Below are positions 52,304 through 63,966 of a DNA stretch of 64,000 bases, one piece after another. Origin of the DNA: Roridomyces roridus. Lineage: Eukaryota > Basidiomycota > Agaricomycetes > Agaricales > Mycenaceae. The stretch covers positions 1 through 64,000 of the forward strand of contig JARKIF010000046.1 in assembly GCA_029378245.1 (NCBI GenBank), in the 5' to 3' direction. The notes beneath the pieces were generated by a model. The model saw only the letters and a program-made list of their open reading frames with translations, was not told the DNA's origin and did no database searches. The translations under genes were made by a program, and so were the position numbers. Each line of letters starts with the position of its first letter. Position 1 is the first letter of the stretch.

Positions 52304-53540
52304 CTATGCATCCAACCGTCCAACCAGCATCCTAAACGCCACCCCAAGCTTACTCTGCCTACGCAAATCAAACCCCCACGGCTTGCATACACCATCGCTT
52401 CGTGGTCGATGATGGAAGAGCTCGCCCTCGCGGGGGAGTGGCATCCCGCCCGCAACGTCTTGGGGAACCGTGCGGGATACAGGTTCGACCAGTTTCACTA
52501 TGCGCAAGTGTAGGAGGTCTGGATTGGCGGGTGATACCTCGAATTGCGCGAGCCCCGTCCCTACGAGAATGAAAGTTAGCAAAGGAAAGTCCACGACGGA
52601 GCAAATGCCCCACATACCCCTGAATGGCTGAATCGACTTGCCGTTGACCACCGTTCTGAAGATCTGACTCAGCCACAGTTTCGCTATACGCTGCGTGTCG
52701 GGTGGGACGACGTGTAGGACCAGCCCAGCGGCAAAGTTGATCGGGAAGAGTTGATGCAGACTGAACATGGTGAGTGCCGCCGAAAGCCTGCCGTGCGTCT
52801 TGCCCAGCCGCGCGTTCCACTCTTCGACCGTCTGGGGCGTGAGGAATCCTTCGTGGAGGAGTGCAGCGCGAAGCCCTGGGTACGAGATGGCTGCTTGCCC
52901 GACGAGGATCTGCCATGGGAGGCCGTTGGGGAGGAGGAGGTCGTGGCCTTCAGCAGACGAAGACGGCGAATAGGTCGGTGTGCAGCGAAATCGGACGCTG
53001 GAGGCGATAGGAGGGAGACCGGGTCGTGGGGCGCAATAGAAGAAACCGCGGGTGTTATCGGGAAAGCGGGTGTGTGCTCTTGAGCCCGACTGCCATGGTT
53101 CGCCGCCAGAGTGGAAGTACGATGGAGTCGATGTGTCTGCGACGAAGACACGCACCAATCTAACGTGAGAAATATCGCGGTGGTCTGAGGGGAGGAGGGA
53201 TTCGGGTTTTAGAGTGGAGATGGGCAGCTTGGGACAACGTCCTCGGCGCTCTGCTATGCAAGCATCTTGAAGTCAGTCATTCGGGCGAGGTTTCGAGAGG
53301 GCTCACGCTGCATAGTGGTGTTTCGACGGGCACCCCATCTATGGTTGGCGAAAAACCACGAAGTTCCGTGGTGAGCACGACCAGTGTGCATCTCGAGGCC
53401 CTGAGTCCCAGACAAGCGCCAGTGCCGGTGGAGAAGAAAGACAGCTCCTGTTGACGAGAGGCAGGAAACGTGGCTAAGAAACGCTGACGGATGAGCCCCA
53501 GAAACCGACGCGGGTGACGGGAGAAGACAAGCAGGGACAC
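52304..53540 (-). CDS. Hypothetical protein conserved-looking, start uncertain
   Basis: The 3' exon runs to TAG 52304 and reads VRLVRVFVADTSTPSYFHSG through LLLPNGLPWQILVGQAAISY and NARLGKTHGRLSAALTMFSL to SKLGVAFRMLVGRLDA. An upstream exon before an acceptor near 53249 probably starts the protein (GTGAGC donor near 53308, several ATGs possible, for example 53540 or one near 53397), but two frames fit and I cannot choose. No recognised family or motif. Convergent with the FAD oxidoreductase copy 2 across about 190 bp. Confidence 0.5.
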
Positions 53541-53960
53541 GTCACGTGTAGATTACCCATCACTGATGCACTTGCCGACGCAAGCCGAAACCTTGCAAAA
53601 CCTTGATTTGTGGTTGGAACACACAACTTCTTCTCAATGGGACCTGGTGCATTATTCGTATTTGATTCGTATGGGCGGGACTCAAGCCCTGCAAGGACGG
53701 GCCACGGCCCGTCCGCACCTGCATTCCATCCGACTCGTCCTCCTCGTTCGAATCGCGGCTGGGTCATAGTGGAACTGAAATGGGAGTTTTTTTTGTTCGC
53801 ATTTTTGCCCACAATTATCCCAAACGCCCTTCAAGACTTGCCAGAGAGTGCCTTGAGGGCGTGACACGTGACGTGCGAAGTAGTCTCTCGTAGACAGACT
53901 ACGATACAGCTGACGAACAAGTTGTAGCTGTATGTAGTCTGTTTGCAATCGCGCCCCTTT

Positions 53961-54995
53961 GGCAGGTGCCACCCAATCGACGTCATCGCCCAAAAGGGAT
54001 GACCACGTGCACTGCCAGCGCAACACCTCTCCTCCTCCTCCCTCGCTCGTCTCGCCCTCCGACGCGTCCCTGCCGTCCACTACGCCACGAACACCATCCC
54101 AGAAGCTCATTCAAGTCAATGTCTCACTCAGGGAGCCGTCTACGCCCGACAATCTTGCTGAATACTCGCCACTCGTGTCCCTCGCATATGGGCAAGTCTC
54201 ACCCTCCATGGCCTTCTGCCTGAGATCCGAGACGTCCAGCCATGTCTCTCGTATCCTCGATGGCATGGACTACGCTTTGGTTAGCGTCTTCGCGACCCCT
54301 CTCCCCGATTTCGCAGCCTGCAAGTGACGACGCCGCACCACACGCCGTACGCGACGCGATTACCGTTGGAGCACGATGGCATTGGTAACTGGATCTCAGG
54401 TGCGTCGTTAGCACTCCTTCTCTGTCCCTTTCCCTCATACTCTCTACCCAGGTCCGTGCAGGTGGGGGAGCATCGAGTCTGCGCCAACATCATCGGTACC
54501 ACAGAGTTCTCTCGCCGCTCCTCCCTCTCCGGCCCTCCTCGTCGCTGCGCACACGATCGTCTTGCTACGCTAGGCACACTGACGCCGGAGTGCCTGATCT
54601 CCTCCTTTCCACCGGCTACGTACAGACGTTCGGCGCTGAGACGTTGTCGCGTCCTCGACGTACTGTTAATCGCATGAATTGGGAGGCGGAGCGAAGGATT
54701 GTCGAGGCACTGTGCACAGGCGGTTAGGACTCGGCAGGGTGCCCTGTATTCCTGTATTGGCGGACTCATGAGCTCAGACAGTCTACATCATCTATTATGA
54801 TCCCTTTCACTGCTGCCGGTAGTATACTTACTCAATGTCACATTCCTTTCAACTCCTGCCCAGCGTGGACTGTTTTCGACAAGTATTTAAGCCTAGAAAA
54901 ATAGTCGACGAGCAGCGGGCTCGAACCGACGCGAGCGAAAATGACCACGTGACGCATCCCTTTTGGGCGATGACGTCGATTGGGTGGCCCCTGCC
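53961..54995. mobile_element. 1.03 kb TIR-flanked element
   Basis: GGCAGGTGCCACCCAATCGA at 53961 continues through CGTCATCGCCCAAAAGGGATG (41 bp) and is present as a reverse complement at 54955-54995 with one mismatch. Weaker similarity extends outward (GTAGTCTG near 53934 and its complement near 55014). No intact transposase or cargo frame. Confidence 0.7.
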
Positions 54996-55714
54996 AGACG
55001 GGCGTGTTTGACAGCAGACTACGTGCGAAGCGACCTCAGCCGAGATGCCGAACTGTCCTTCTTCCGAACGCCCTTCCGCAGCCCGTTCCTCCTCTTCAGA
55101 GAAAAGGACGTTTGTGGAAAGAGCGCTGGCACGTCATGATGAGAGCAGTAGTGTTCTCTGTCAAGCTTCCGGTGAATCCATCTGCCTGTGGCGCACCAAG
55201 GCCCCGCCGTGAACTCTCTGATGCGCCACCCGATGCTGATTTTTCGTCCGTTCCTTGTTCATTCCCATGCGCGAGATTCACAAACCTCCGATAGCCCAGT
55301 GGCCAAGGTGAGGCCTGGTTCGCCACATGCACATCTATGCTGCTGAGGAATTCCAGTCGGTCCAGACGCCATTGTTCCAGCTTCATCGAGTTTCACCGTG
55401 GCCTCGGAGCTCATGGCTTAGCATCTACCACCATCGCCTCTCACAGTCAAATATCTTTGACCAGGGCAAGGGGAACGAAGCCAACAGGCGGTGGCTCTCG
55501 GAGGTTGGCATCATGCGCGAACTTATTTCGCCCCGCATCTCACTGGGTGTTCACTCCGTGCCGCTGGGATGCCCTCTCCGTGCCGCTGAGAAGCCGGGGC
55601 CCACACCGTGAAACCAACCACGAACGCGCTAAATTCGGAGTCCGACATCGAACAGGCACCAGGGGACTCGGCAAGTCCCGTGTTCCACGCTCTTGAATAA
55701 TCGTACCAAGAGCA

Positions 55715-55720
55715 TATAAA
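55715..55720 (+). promoter_or_regulatory. TATA box of the small Ala-rich gene
   Basis: TATAAA 88 bp before ATG 55808, in a suitable place for a short leader. Confidence 0.5.
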
Positions 55721-55807
55721 GCCTGGCCCTTGAACTCTTCAATCCAACAACCCGCCCAGTAAACCTTGAGTAAACCAACTCCCACCCTCCTCATCTCAAA
55801 GACTATA

Positions 55808-56469
55808 ATGGGATCTTACACTTCCACCCTCAACGACACCTCCTCCACTGTCTACATCACTTACGCACCCAACAAGGTCGGGCTTGAGATCCTCTACGAC
55901 TTCATCAACGCGCTCGCGTCCGTCGACTGGTCCGAAGTCGGTGCTGAAGAGTCGCTGGGCACCGTACCCATTGACGCCAGCAAACTCGCTGCCAGTGCGA
56001 CCCACGAGGCTGCCAGTGCTACCCACACTACCAGTGCTGCCCACGCTGCAAGCGCGACGACGGCACCCGTCACCGTCAACTCGTTGTAAGTTGATTTCCT
56101 CTCTCAGACCGCGGTACTCCGCTTATATGTCCAAATAGCATAGCAAGCATTGCCAAAAGTGCCCTCTCTCAAGGATACCACGCCGTCCCAGCCGGCAACT
56201 CCTACGTCTCCGAGAAGCTCACTCTCAGCCTCGTTCACCAAGCCGACGTGATTATGGCGCAGTCAATCACCGGCGTCGACAACATGGTGATCGTGTACAA
56301 GGGGAGCTTCACAGTTTGGTCTGGGTCCAAGGATGGGTAAGTTGTCTCTCTCTCTCAAATTACTCCCCGATATGGTGCTCATCGCTCTTTTAGTTCCACC
56401 AAACACTACAACCTCTCGAGCCAAGTTGGCTCCCTCCAGAAGCAGGTGTTCGAGATCATCAACGGCTAG
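55808..56469 (+). CDS. Small spliced protein of unknown function
   Basis: ATG 55808 with a good TATA box upstream. Three exons (about 55808-56087, 56140-56337, 56396-56469) join in phase: MGSYTSTLNDTSSTVYITYA, an Ala/Thr-rich part (ASATHEAASATHTTSAAH), then IASIAKSALSQGYHAVPAGN, VIVYKGSFTVWSGSKDG and STKHYNLSSQVGSLQ to TAG 56467. About 183 residues. No signal peptide or membrane segment. Not recognised; the strong promoter suggests that it is expressed. Confidence 0.7.
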
Positions 56470-57659
56470 TGCTGCCGGAAGCTGGAGTTAGCTCTACCAG
56501 GAGGAAGGCTCTACGTGATGGAGTTACCATATCTGGCACCTCAGCTCAGCTCAACTTGAAGGTAGCTCCGTTGCCATCACCGAATAGATTATCCACATGA
56601 GGAGCCAACACCGGAGCCTGACAAGGCCTGTTGTCAATGCCAAAATGCCGGCGCTGCCGCCCAGTTGGCTGGTGTTTGGCTGGTGTCCCGCCGCAAGATG
56701 TTTTCCGGCCCTAGAATTCCTTCCCTCTCAACATTTTGTGATCTATCTGCAGGAAATACATTGCTGCTCTTCTAGTGAAATTTCTTGGGCCTGAAACCGC
56801 AGAGAAAGGTGGCACGAAACCACTCTAGAGCGTGTGAGAAAGCCAATACCCAAAACAGGACGCTAGCTCGAGGCACCTCGAGTTGATGCTCCATCAACTC
56901 GAGCTGCGTGAAGCTGGGTTCGCGTATCAACTCGAGGTCAGCTCGACCTCAGCTCCCGGCAGCACTAAGATTCAACGGCACCGTCGTGGCAGTTCCCACT
57001 CCCCTTCTTATTGCCGAGGAACATGTTGCCATCCAGAAACTTCAGGCGCAGGTGACAGCTCGGATCAACGCTGCCGCTGCAAATGCAGAGATAGCTCATA
57101 TTCAGGCGGCGATTGCGGCGCAGTAGGAGATTTGCCTCAGTTTGAAACTAGTATTTCGGATTTTGAGGACTGTACTTAAGTAACTTGTCACCAACTTGTC
57201 ACTGGGAATTTTCATCTTCTATTTATTCAAGTGTCGTCTATTCCAGAGAATTTCAAAAAGGAATTTGAACATTGCTTCAAGTCGGAGAAGAGTCAACAGG
57301 TGGGTCACATGATCGTGAAGCTTCGAAGGCGATCAGTGATGCCTTGCCGAGCGGCGGTGTGCAGCCGAAACCTTTTGATTTGTTGATTTGAACAAGATTT
57401 GAACGCTGGTTGTAGTCTCCGTTCAATGGTCATCGAACGCTGAGAATACCAAACTGCCTACCCAGAAATGGCTGTCAGAGCAACTTCAATAATAATACTG
57501 GGCATATGGTCCCGCGCGGGATCGACGATCAAAGACACGGATGACGGAACGGCAAATTAATGAGCGGATGCAAATATTCCTTCCGCCCCCTGTGTCAACT
57601 ACGCACATAAATTGCCCGCCATCCTCTCCCATCTTCATCTCAAACACCCTCCTCCAAAC
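56470..57659. other. Intergenic region with a short open frame
   Basis: A 72-codon plus-strand frame at 56908-57126 (TARINAAAANAEIAHIQAAI) is helical-looking but has no other support. From about 57170 the DNA is duplicated at about 60000 onward. Confidence 0.4.
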
Positions 57660-58285
57660 ATGTCTTCCACTTCTGAACTCACAAGAATCCTCTCGGGCAC
57701 CTCAGATGGCATCGGCAGCATCTCCTCTACCCGGCGAGACTCCGTCGACTCCCTCCCACGAGAGACACGGCTTAGATCGGCCTGCGATTCAGTGAGTCAA
57801 TCCTTCCTTCAAGCCACCAGCCTCGACCATGCTGACTAGCTTCGTAGTCCAAACGCACCAGCTATTTATTTGCCTTCCCGTACGACTACGAGTCGCGCTC
57901 AGAGGATAGCCACCACTCCGCACCTCCCAAGTACACCCGCCGCCCATTTGTTCTGACAGAGGCCCAAGGTGTGTTTTCCCACCTCTCATTCCATTCTCCA
58001 CTCACTCTCCTGACTAGAAATGAACCCGCCCACTCTCCCCAGCGTCTCGCCCATTACCGCCCTCCTCCGTGCAGCCAAACGCGTTCTACCCACCTCTCGG
58101 CGCGCCCGTAAGTTCCAGCCCCTCTCCCCACCCCCGTTAATCCCCAGTCTCTGTCCGTCGCTGACATCTCCGTGATGGTCGAATCCTCGTCGGGCACACG
58201 GCCGAAGGGACCTGCCCCGACTGTGTCACGGAAACGGATGTCGATGAGAGGGCCGGTGGATCCGGCGGTGGCTGCTGGGTGGTAA
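57660..58285 (+). pseudogene. Duplicated small gene, copy 1, frameshifted
   Basis: MSSTSELTRILSGTSDGIGS at 57660, two introns as in copy 2 (GTGAGT...CGTAG near 57791-57847 and GTGTGT...ACTAG near 57970-58017). The third exon opens with MNPPTLPSVSPITALLRAAK but, after RRAR, lacks a net 10 bp relative to copy 2, so the frame ends early. The last part of the intact protein (SVADISVMVESSSGT and SRKRMSMRGPVDPAVAAGW) is still in the DNA in another frame. Unknown function. Very similar promoter DNA in both copies. Confidence 0.7.
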
Positions 58286-58732
58286 TGGGTCCGAGGGTGG
58301 CCGCCTACTCTAGATCTATGTGATTAATTTATTTCGGATATCTGTACTACCAGTTGTGGATCTAGTTCTCTCTTCTTCGCAAAGGCCCCCGTGGCATGAA
58401 ATAGAACTTGGCCTTCGCTTATGTAACTGAGTGCCGTTGCTCCTTGCACCGTCCGGGGAGATCCCAACGGCCTCGGAGCGCAGGGAGGCGGGCGCCTTGA
58501 TGGAGCCTCCTCCTGGAACCCAGAAAGATTTTACGATTTTCTTGCAATGAGCGTAGCCCTGAGTCGAACAGACTAATCCACGTCGACCGAGTTGTTTGGG
58601 ACAACAGCGGTCCCTAGTTGAGGCATGGTGAGATGTGTCAAGTGCAGCACACCTTTTGCGTCGTAGTTGTGTGCTGGACACCTGGTACCCATGAGGCCGG
58701 CGTTCGGAGCATCCTGAATGGCATGATCGACT

Positions 58733-58764
<32 letters not shown>

Positions 58765-60652
58765 GAATGACGGGAAGAAAAAAGGTCATCTGGCATCCCA
58801 GCCTTGGATGAAAGACAGAGATCCGATCCCAGCCACTTTCAGGAAATTTGGCCAACGGTTGGGATAAGATGGGCCATTTGAGCGCTTGAGCACGAAGGAG
58901 ACAAAAAGGTCTAAGGCGGCTACAAAGCGCAAGGCTCGGTCCCGAATCGAACGGGGTTTCCAAAAGAGGAGGTCACAGCGAAGGCGTTCTTCCGCACCGC
59001 GTGCTATCAAACGGGGAGTCCTCTCTTCTTATCTCAATGGAAAGTCGGCCGCTGATAACCAAACAGATCTTGCAAAAGTCACGTACTTGTGTATCAATCC
59101 CTTGTCCGAGTAATTGTCCAGTGCGTCAACTGTCTCTGAGACTGGTGATTGGCTGAACTGGCGTTCAAGGCACTTGACCGTAGTCGAGGACAGGACTAAA
59201 GTCTAACTGTTGTTCCTGTCGAAGGGAACCTCCACTGGTCGTTTCTCGTGTCCAAGAAAAACCACGCTACGATGACAGTGACACGGAACGACCCCGATTC
59301 GAACGGGATGCCATCAAGGCAAACTGTGGCCCGCAGATGGAGGACGCACAGGAAGATGGCGCCAGTAGGGAGATACATACATATTGTATCCTCGTGGAGT
59401 GTGAAGCGATTTTCATGCCTTGTCGGAGAAAACGAAAAAAAAGGTTCCTTCCAGGACAGACCATGGCGTAGCCTGGACTCGAACAGAGTAATCGCCGTCG
59501 ACCGTGTTGTGGAAGCTGCTAGTATCCATCCATCCTTGTAGGCAACTTGGTCAGTGGGGGTGAAAGGGAAGTTCAGCGCTCACTACGTATAAGCGGGAGT
59601 CCTCTGTTAATTTCAAATGTAGCATTTCATGGCGCCGTAGTCGCTTATTTGCTGACTGGAATGGTCACCTACGGAAGAATGAAAGAGCAAAAATAGGACC
59701 AGCCAGACACAGTCAGTATGGCTTGGCCCGAATCGAACGGAACCTTTCTGCAATACTCAAGAGGAGCGAGACGAACATTTTGCAGACGTGCCTCCCAGGC
59801 GCTACCAAGCGCTGGCTTAGTCTCTTTTACAGACCCTCGACGCTCCGCAAGCTACGCCAGCGCTGGCTACCTGGAGACGAAAATCAGTGATATGGATTGG
59901 AAATTCGAGAATTTGGGCGGCTGGATGTAAGTAAGTAGTGGGGACCTTGAAGTGGATCGGATGCACCAGCTCAAGCCGGGTGCATGCCCACGAGAAAAGG
60001 TGTTGTGTAACTTGTCATTTGGGAATTTTCATCTTCTATCTATTTGAGTATTGTCTATTCCAAGGAAAGAAATCACATTCCTTTCCGGGAGGAGTGAAGC
60101 GTTGACGAAGCGGTATATACTTCGAGTTCGCGGAATGCAGACGACCCAGAGCGGACGGCCGCACTCGTGATTCATGATGTCTCTTCTCGTGCTTCAACAG
60201 GTACCCTCGTTCGACTCGAGGCTTGGTTCAATGGTGAATTCAGTTGCGACATATTGTGTTTTCAGTTCTGCTGGAAATGATGCCCACTGACACGTGAGTC
60301 ACATGATCGTGAGGCCGATCAGCGATGTAAGTAGTTGCCGATCGGCTATATCAAGCCGAAACCTGATATAGCCGAAACCTTGGATTTATTGATTTGTTGG
60401 TTTAATTCGAAGCATTCGTTAAATGTTGGCAGTAACTGAGTAGGAAAGTGTCTACGATAGTATGTACGCATGCCAAGGAATAGTCCCCAAATGTTGCAAC
60501 AACCGCTTCGGCAAGATCGCCGATCAAAGACACGGAAGACGGAACGGGAAATGAACGGATGCAAATATTCCTTCCGCCCCCTGTGTCAACTACGCACATA
60601 AATCGCCCGCCATCCTCTCCCTTCTTCATCTCAAACACCCTTCTCTCAAAAC
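58286..60652. other. Repeat-rich spacer with tRNA-B-box-like relics
   Basis: Contains the 31-G tract and motifs of the CCCGAATCGAACGG type at 58558, 58943, 59295, 59475 and 59729. Blocks here recur at 61650-62780 (for example GGCTTGGCCCGAATCGAACG at 59720 and 61800). No gene. Confidence 0.6.
58733..58763. repeat. Homopolymer of 31 G
   Basis: CTGGGG...GGGAGA with 31 uninterrupted G. The related copy near 61735 lacks it. A long G tract can fold into G-quadruplexes or be a sequencing or assembly artefact. Confidence 0.9.
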
Positions 60653-61289
60653 ATGTCTTCCACTTCTGAACTCACAAGAATCCTCTCGGGCACCTCAGAT
60701 GGCATCGGCAGCATCTCCTCTACCCGGCGAGACTCCGTTGACTCCCTCCCACGAGAGACACGGCTTAGATCGGCCTGCGATTCAGTGAGTCAATCCTTCC
60801 TTCACACCGCCAGCCTCGACAATGCTGAATCGCTTCGTAGTCCAAACGCACCAGCTATTTGTTTGCCTTCCCGTACGACTACGAATCACGCTCAGAGGAT
60901 AGCGACCACTGCGCACCTCCCAAGTACACCCGCCGTCCAGTGGTTCTCACGGAGGCCCAAGGTGTGTTGTCTCACCTCTCCATTCCATTCTCCACTCACT
61001 CTCCTGACTAGAAATGAACCCGCCCACTCTCCCCAGCGTCTCGCCCATTACCGCCCTCCTCCGTGCAGCCAAACGCGTTCTACCTACCTCCCGACGCGCC
61101 CGCAACCGTGACGGTATTGCAGCCCCACTCCCAACTCCCGTCAACCCCAAGTCTCTGTCCGTCGCTGACATCTCTGTGATGGTCGAATCCTCGTCGGGCA
61201 CGCTGCCGAGGGGACCTGCCCCGACTGTATCGCGGAAACGGATGTCGATGAGAGGGCCTGTAGACCCTGCGGTGGCTGCTGGGTGGTAG
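60653..61289 (+). CDS. Duplicated small gene, copy 2, intact
   Basis: Three exons: 60653-60784, about 60841-60960, about 61013-61289, all in phase, giving about 183 residues. N-terminus MSSTSELTRILSGTSDGIGS, middle SKRTSYLFAFPYDYESRSED, PPKYTRRPVVLTEAQ, and a basic C-terminus with SRKRMSMRGPVDPAVAAGW. No domain recognised; a Ser/Thr-rich N-terminus suggests a phosphorylated, partly unstructured protein. Its sister copy at 57660 is broken. Confidence 0.65.
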
Positions 61290-63300
61290 TGGGTATGAGG
61301 GGAGCATGTGCGATTCATTTGTTTGGGATGTGCTGCCAGTCCTGGATGTAGTTCTCTTTTTTATTAAAAACAGGTCGAAGGTAAGGGCAAACTACTTGAC
61401 CCCGGGTCGAACGGAGGCAGGATGACCTTGCACTTGTGTTTCGTGAACACACTGAGGCGGTTCCCTTGTCGGGTCTTCCCTCGGTAAACCATCTGTGGTT
61501 TCAGTCTGAGACGAAAGACACCCATTTCAATTGTGCCACTCTCGAGGCCTGCAAGTAAGATTCCCAGCTCTGTTGAGAGACTGAACTTGCTTGGACCGAG
61601 CGTGGCCAAGATCTTAAACATCGGCATCGAAGTTGGTTACTAGGATGGAGAGGCGTGAACGGGTGATGTGCCTTTTGACATCGTTTTGTGTACTGGACAC
61701 CATGTGGCCCGTTCCAAGTATCCTGAATGGCATGGCCAGCTACGAGAGATTGAGGGAACAAAAAAGTCATTCAACCTTCTGATACCTTCACGAGACATGG
61801 CTTGGCCCGAATCGAACGGAACCTTTCTGCGAGTCTGATGATAGACGAGGATTCCAACGACTTTTCACAAGCGCCTGGCAGGCGCTACCCAGTTCTGCTG
61901 CTCTAAGCAAAGCAGAGACATGTCTGAGAAGTTGGCTGTAGAGCGGAACCCTTCTGCATGCTTGGAGGAGTTGGTACGCGTGCCGGTGCAAACGCGCCTC
62001 CCGGGCACTATCCTAGTACCAAGCGCTGGAAATTATGTTGTCAGTCCTCGATTGGCAATGGATGGACTCAGATTCGTCAGAACGGGAATAACCAGATCTC
62101 ACCGCAAGACTTGATGTTTGGACGAAAGATGCGGACAGATCCCGGAGTATGACAAATCCCGACCAAGCGGGACCTCGCCTTCCGCAGAGACTTTGCTGAA
62201 GACAAAAAACACCGATCGTGGGAAAAAGAGAAACCCTGCCGACGTTCGTCGTTCGGAGTGGCCTAGCCCGAATAGAACGGAACCTCTCTGCAAGCTTGAT
62301 TAGGAGTTGGACGACCCTGTGCAGACACGCCTCCCTGCCAAGCGTTGACCGCAGCGTCAGCGATATGTATGCATAATCAGCGATATGTATGCGTATCAAT
62401 TCTTCTGGAATGTGCGAAATCAGAACCTTGAAGCGGAGGATCAGGGCAGTGCCAAATTACCGGCCCAAGCCGGGTGCAAAATGGCCTCAAATATTCTCAC
62501 CCTCGATTGGACTCAAAAAACGCGGTGGGGATACACCATACTTATGGCAAATCCCGAGTCCAACGTGCACGTTCACAGAATGGTTGGACGAAAGGGACCA
62601 AGATCCGGTCCCAGCCAGCCTGGGGAACTTAGCCAACGGTTGGGATAGCATTGGCCTGTTGGGCGCTCGAGCACGAAGTTGAAGTAGACAAAAAGGACCA
62701 AAAAGGACCAACGGGCCAGGCCTAGAGTTCAGTCCCGAATCGAACGGGCTCCGCAAACGAGGACGACACAGCGAATATGGATATCATGATCCTAGAGTCT
62801 GGCTGGAGCAGTTTGTCGAGTCCCGGATGCCGATATGCCGATATGCCGCGCTCAGATCCGTGACGCGTTTGCTCCCGGGCCCCGGCGTCAGAGATCACCG
62901 AACTGGAAGTCACATGTCAACGGCTATCTTGCCCTCTGCTCTCATCATACCAGTCACCCACTCCGCACCCGCAGAATTCCACTCCCCGAGTCCTTCGCAT
63001 ACGGCACTCCAGGTCCTTCCATTCTCATCAGAACCCGTCCTCACCGCAGTGCGGCTGGCCCTCTCACGCTCCCCAAATTACCGTATTGCACCGGCGCGTC
63101 GGGATTTCTTTCAAGTTCAATCTTAGATACCCATTTCTTCCAACACGAGTACATGTACTGTTTCATTTGCCTCAGCCGTACTAACTTGAAGCGTCTAGAT
63201 TGTACTGTGCATAGATACGAATAGCGAAAGGCCAGCATTCTCCCCCGCGTCTCGAGTGCACTCAATGTGATGTGTCTCGGTCCCGGCACTATCACTGGAT
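61290..63300. other. Repeat-rich intergenic region
   Basis: B-box-like words at 61402, 61808, 62268 and 62733; the block 62590-62780 repeats 58800-58990 in direct orientation. No gene supported. Confidence 0.55.
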
Positions 63301-63966
63301 GAGTCGTCTCACTTCTTCTTCACCGACTTGTAACTTGGCTTTGGCCTCGTCCGCACTGCCGCAAGCAACCAAAACGAAGGGCCGCCCACCGGGATCAGGA
63401 TCTCTTCCCCTTCGACTCGCAGCAACGGCCGCAGCTGGATACGCATAAAGCCACTTAGTCGCCTCCATCGCCACCCTCTCCCCACTCTCGCCCGATGCAT
63501 TCGGCGCTAAACTCTCTCCAGAGCCCCTTGGAGAAGGCCGTGGAATGTTTCGGGCCCAACGATATCTCGGGCTCTCCCGTCCTCCGTTGCCACCTACAAG
63601 ACGATGGACAGTGGTATTGCAGCAGCGTGGCACTGGACAGCAAAATGACAGCGAATACAGTACTTTTTTTTCCCTTGTCCGCACCGTGCAAGTAATCAAA
63701 CAAACGGCAACTCGCTGCCATCGATTGCAGTCAATCGTCCTTCACCCTCGCCACCTTGTCTCCACCACCGCTACTAGACGTCATCCCCTCATGATGAACA
63801 TAAACTCTGCCCAAAGCCCCTTGGAGAAGGTCCATGGGTGTGTCATGCCCAACAATCCGTCGGGTTCTCCCGTCCTCACCGTTCGACCAGGAGAATGGTA
63901 GCTCCTTATAGCGCAGCAGCCGCCTAGCTCTGGGTAGCGAAATGGCAGCATTAAAGTGCGTTTCAA
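63301..63966 (-). pseudogene. Broken gene with internal module repeat, runs toward right edge
   Basis: On the minus strand two related modules (RTGEPDGLLGMTHPWTFSKG, then RTGEPEISLGPKHSTAFSKG, both ending GLW-EF) are encoded from about 63900 and 63590. Downstream the frame shifts: after SAECIGRE the homologous-looking continuation ERVAMEATKWLYAYPAAAVA ... GEEEVRRLI is in another frame, consistent with a one-base insertion in a G-rich spot near 63475. Stop near 63298-63301. Function unknown; the 5' end is outside the window or unresolved. Confidence 0.35.

Larger units (their letters stand above)
53541..55807. other. Intergenic, holds a TIR-flanked element
   Basis: Apart from the element at 53961-54995 and a TATA box at 55715, only short open frames that do not look like genes. 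A tRNA-A-box-like GATAGCCCAGTGGCCAAGG at about 55290 has no matching B-box. Confidence 0.5.

Noticed and set aside
55280..55360. tRNA gene with A box TAGCCCAGTGG
   Set aside because: No B box at the correct distance and no acceptor stem.
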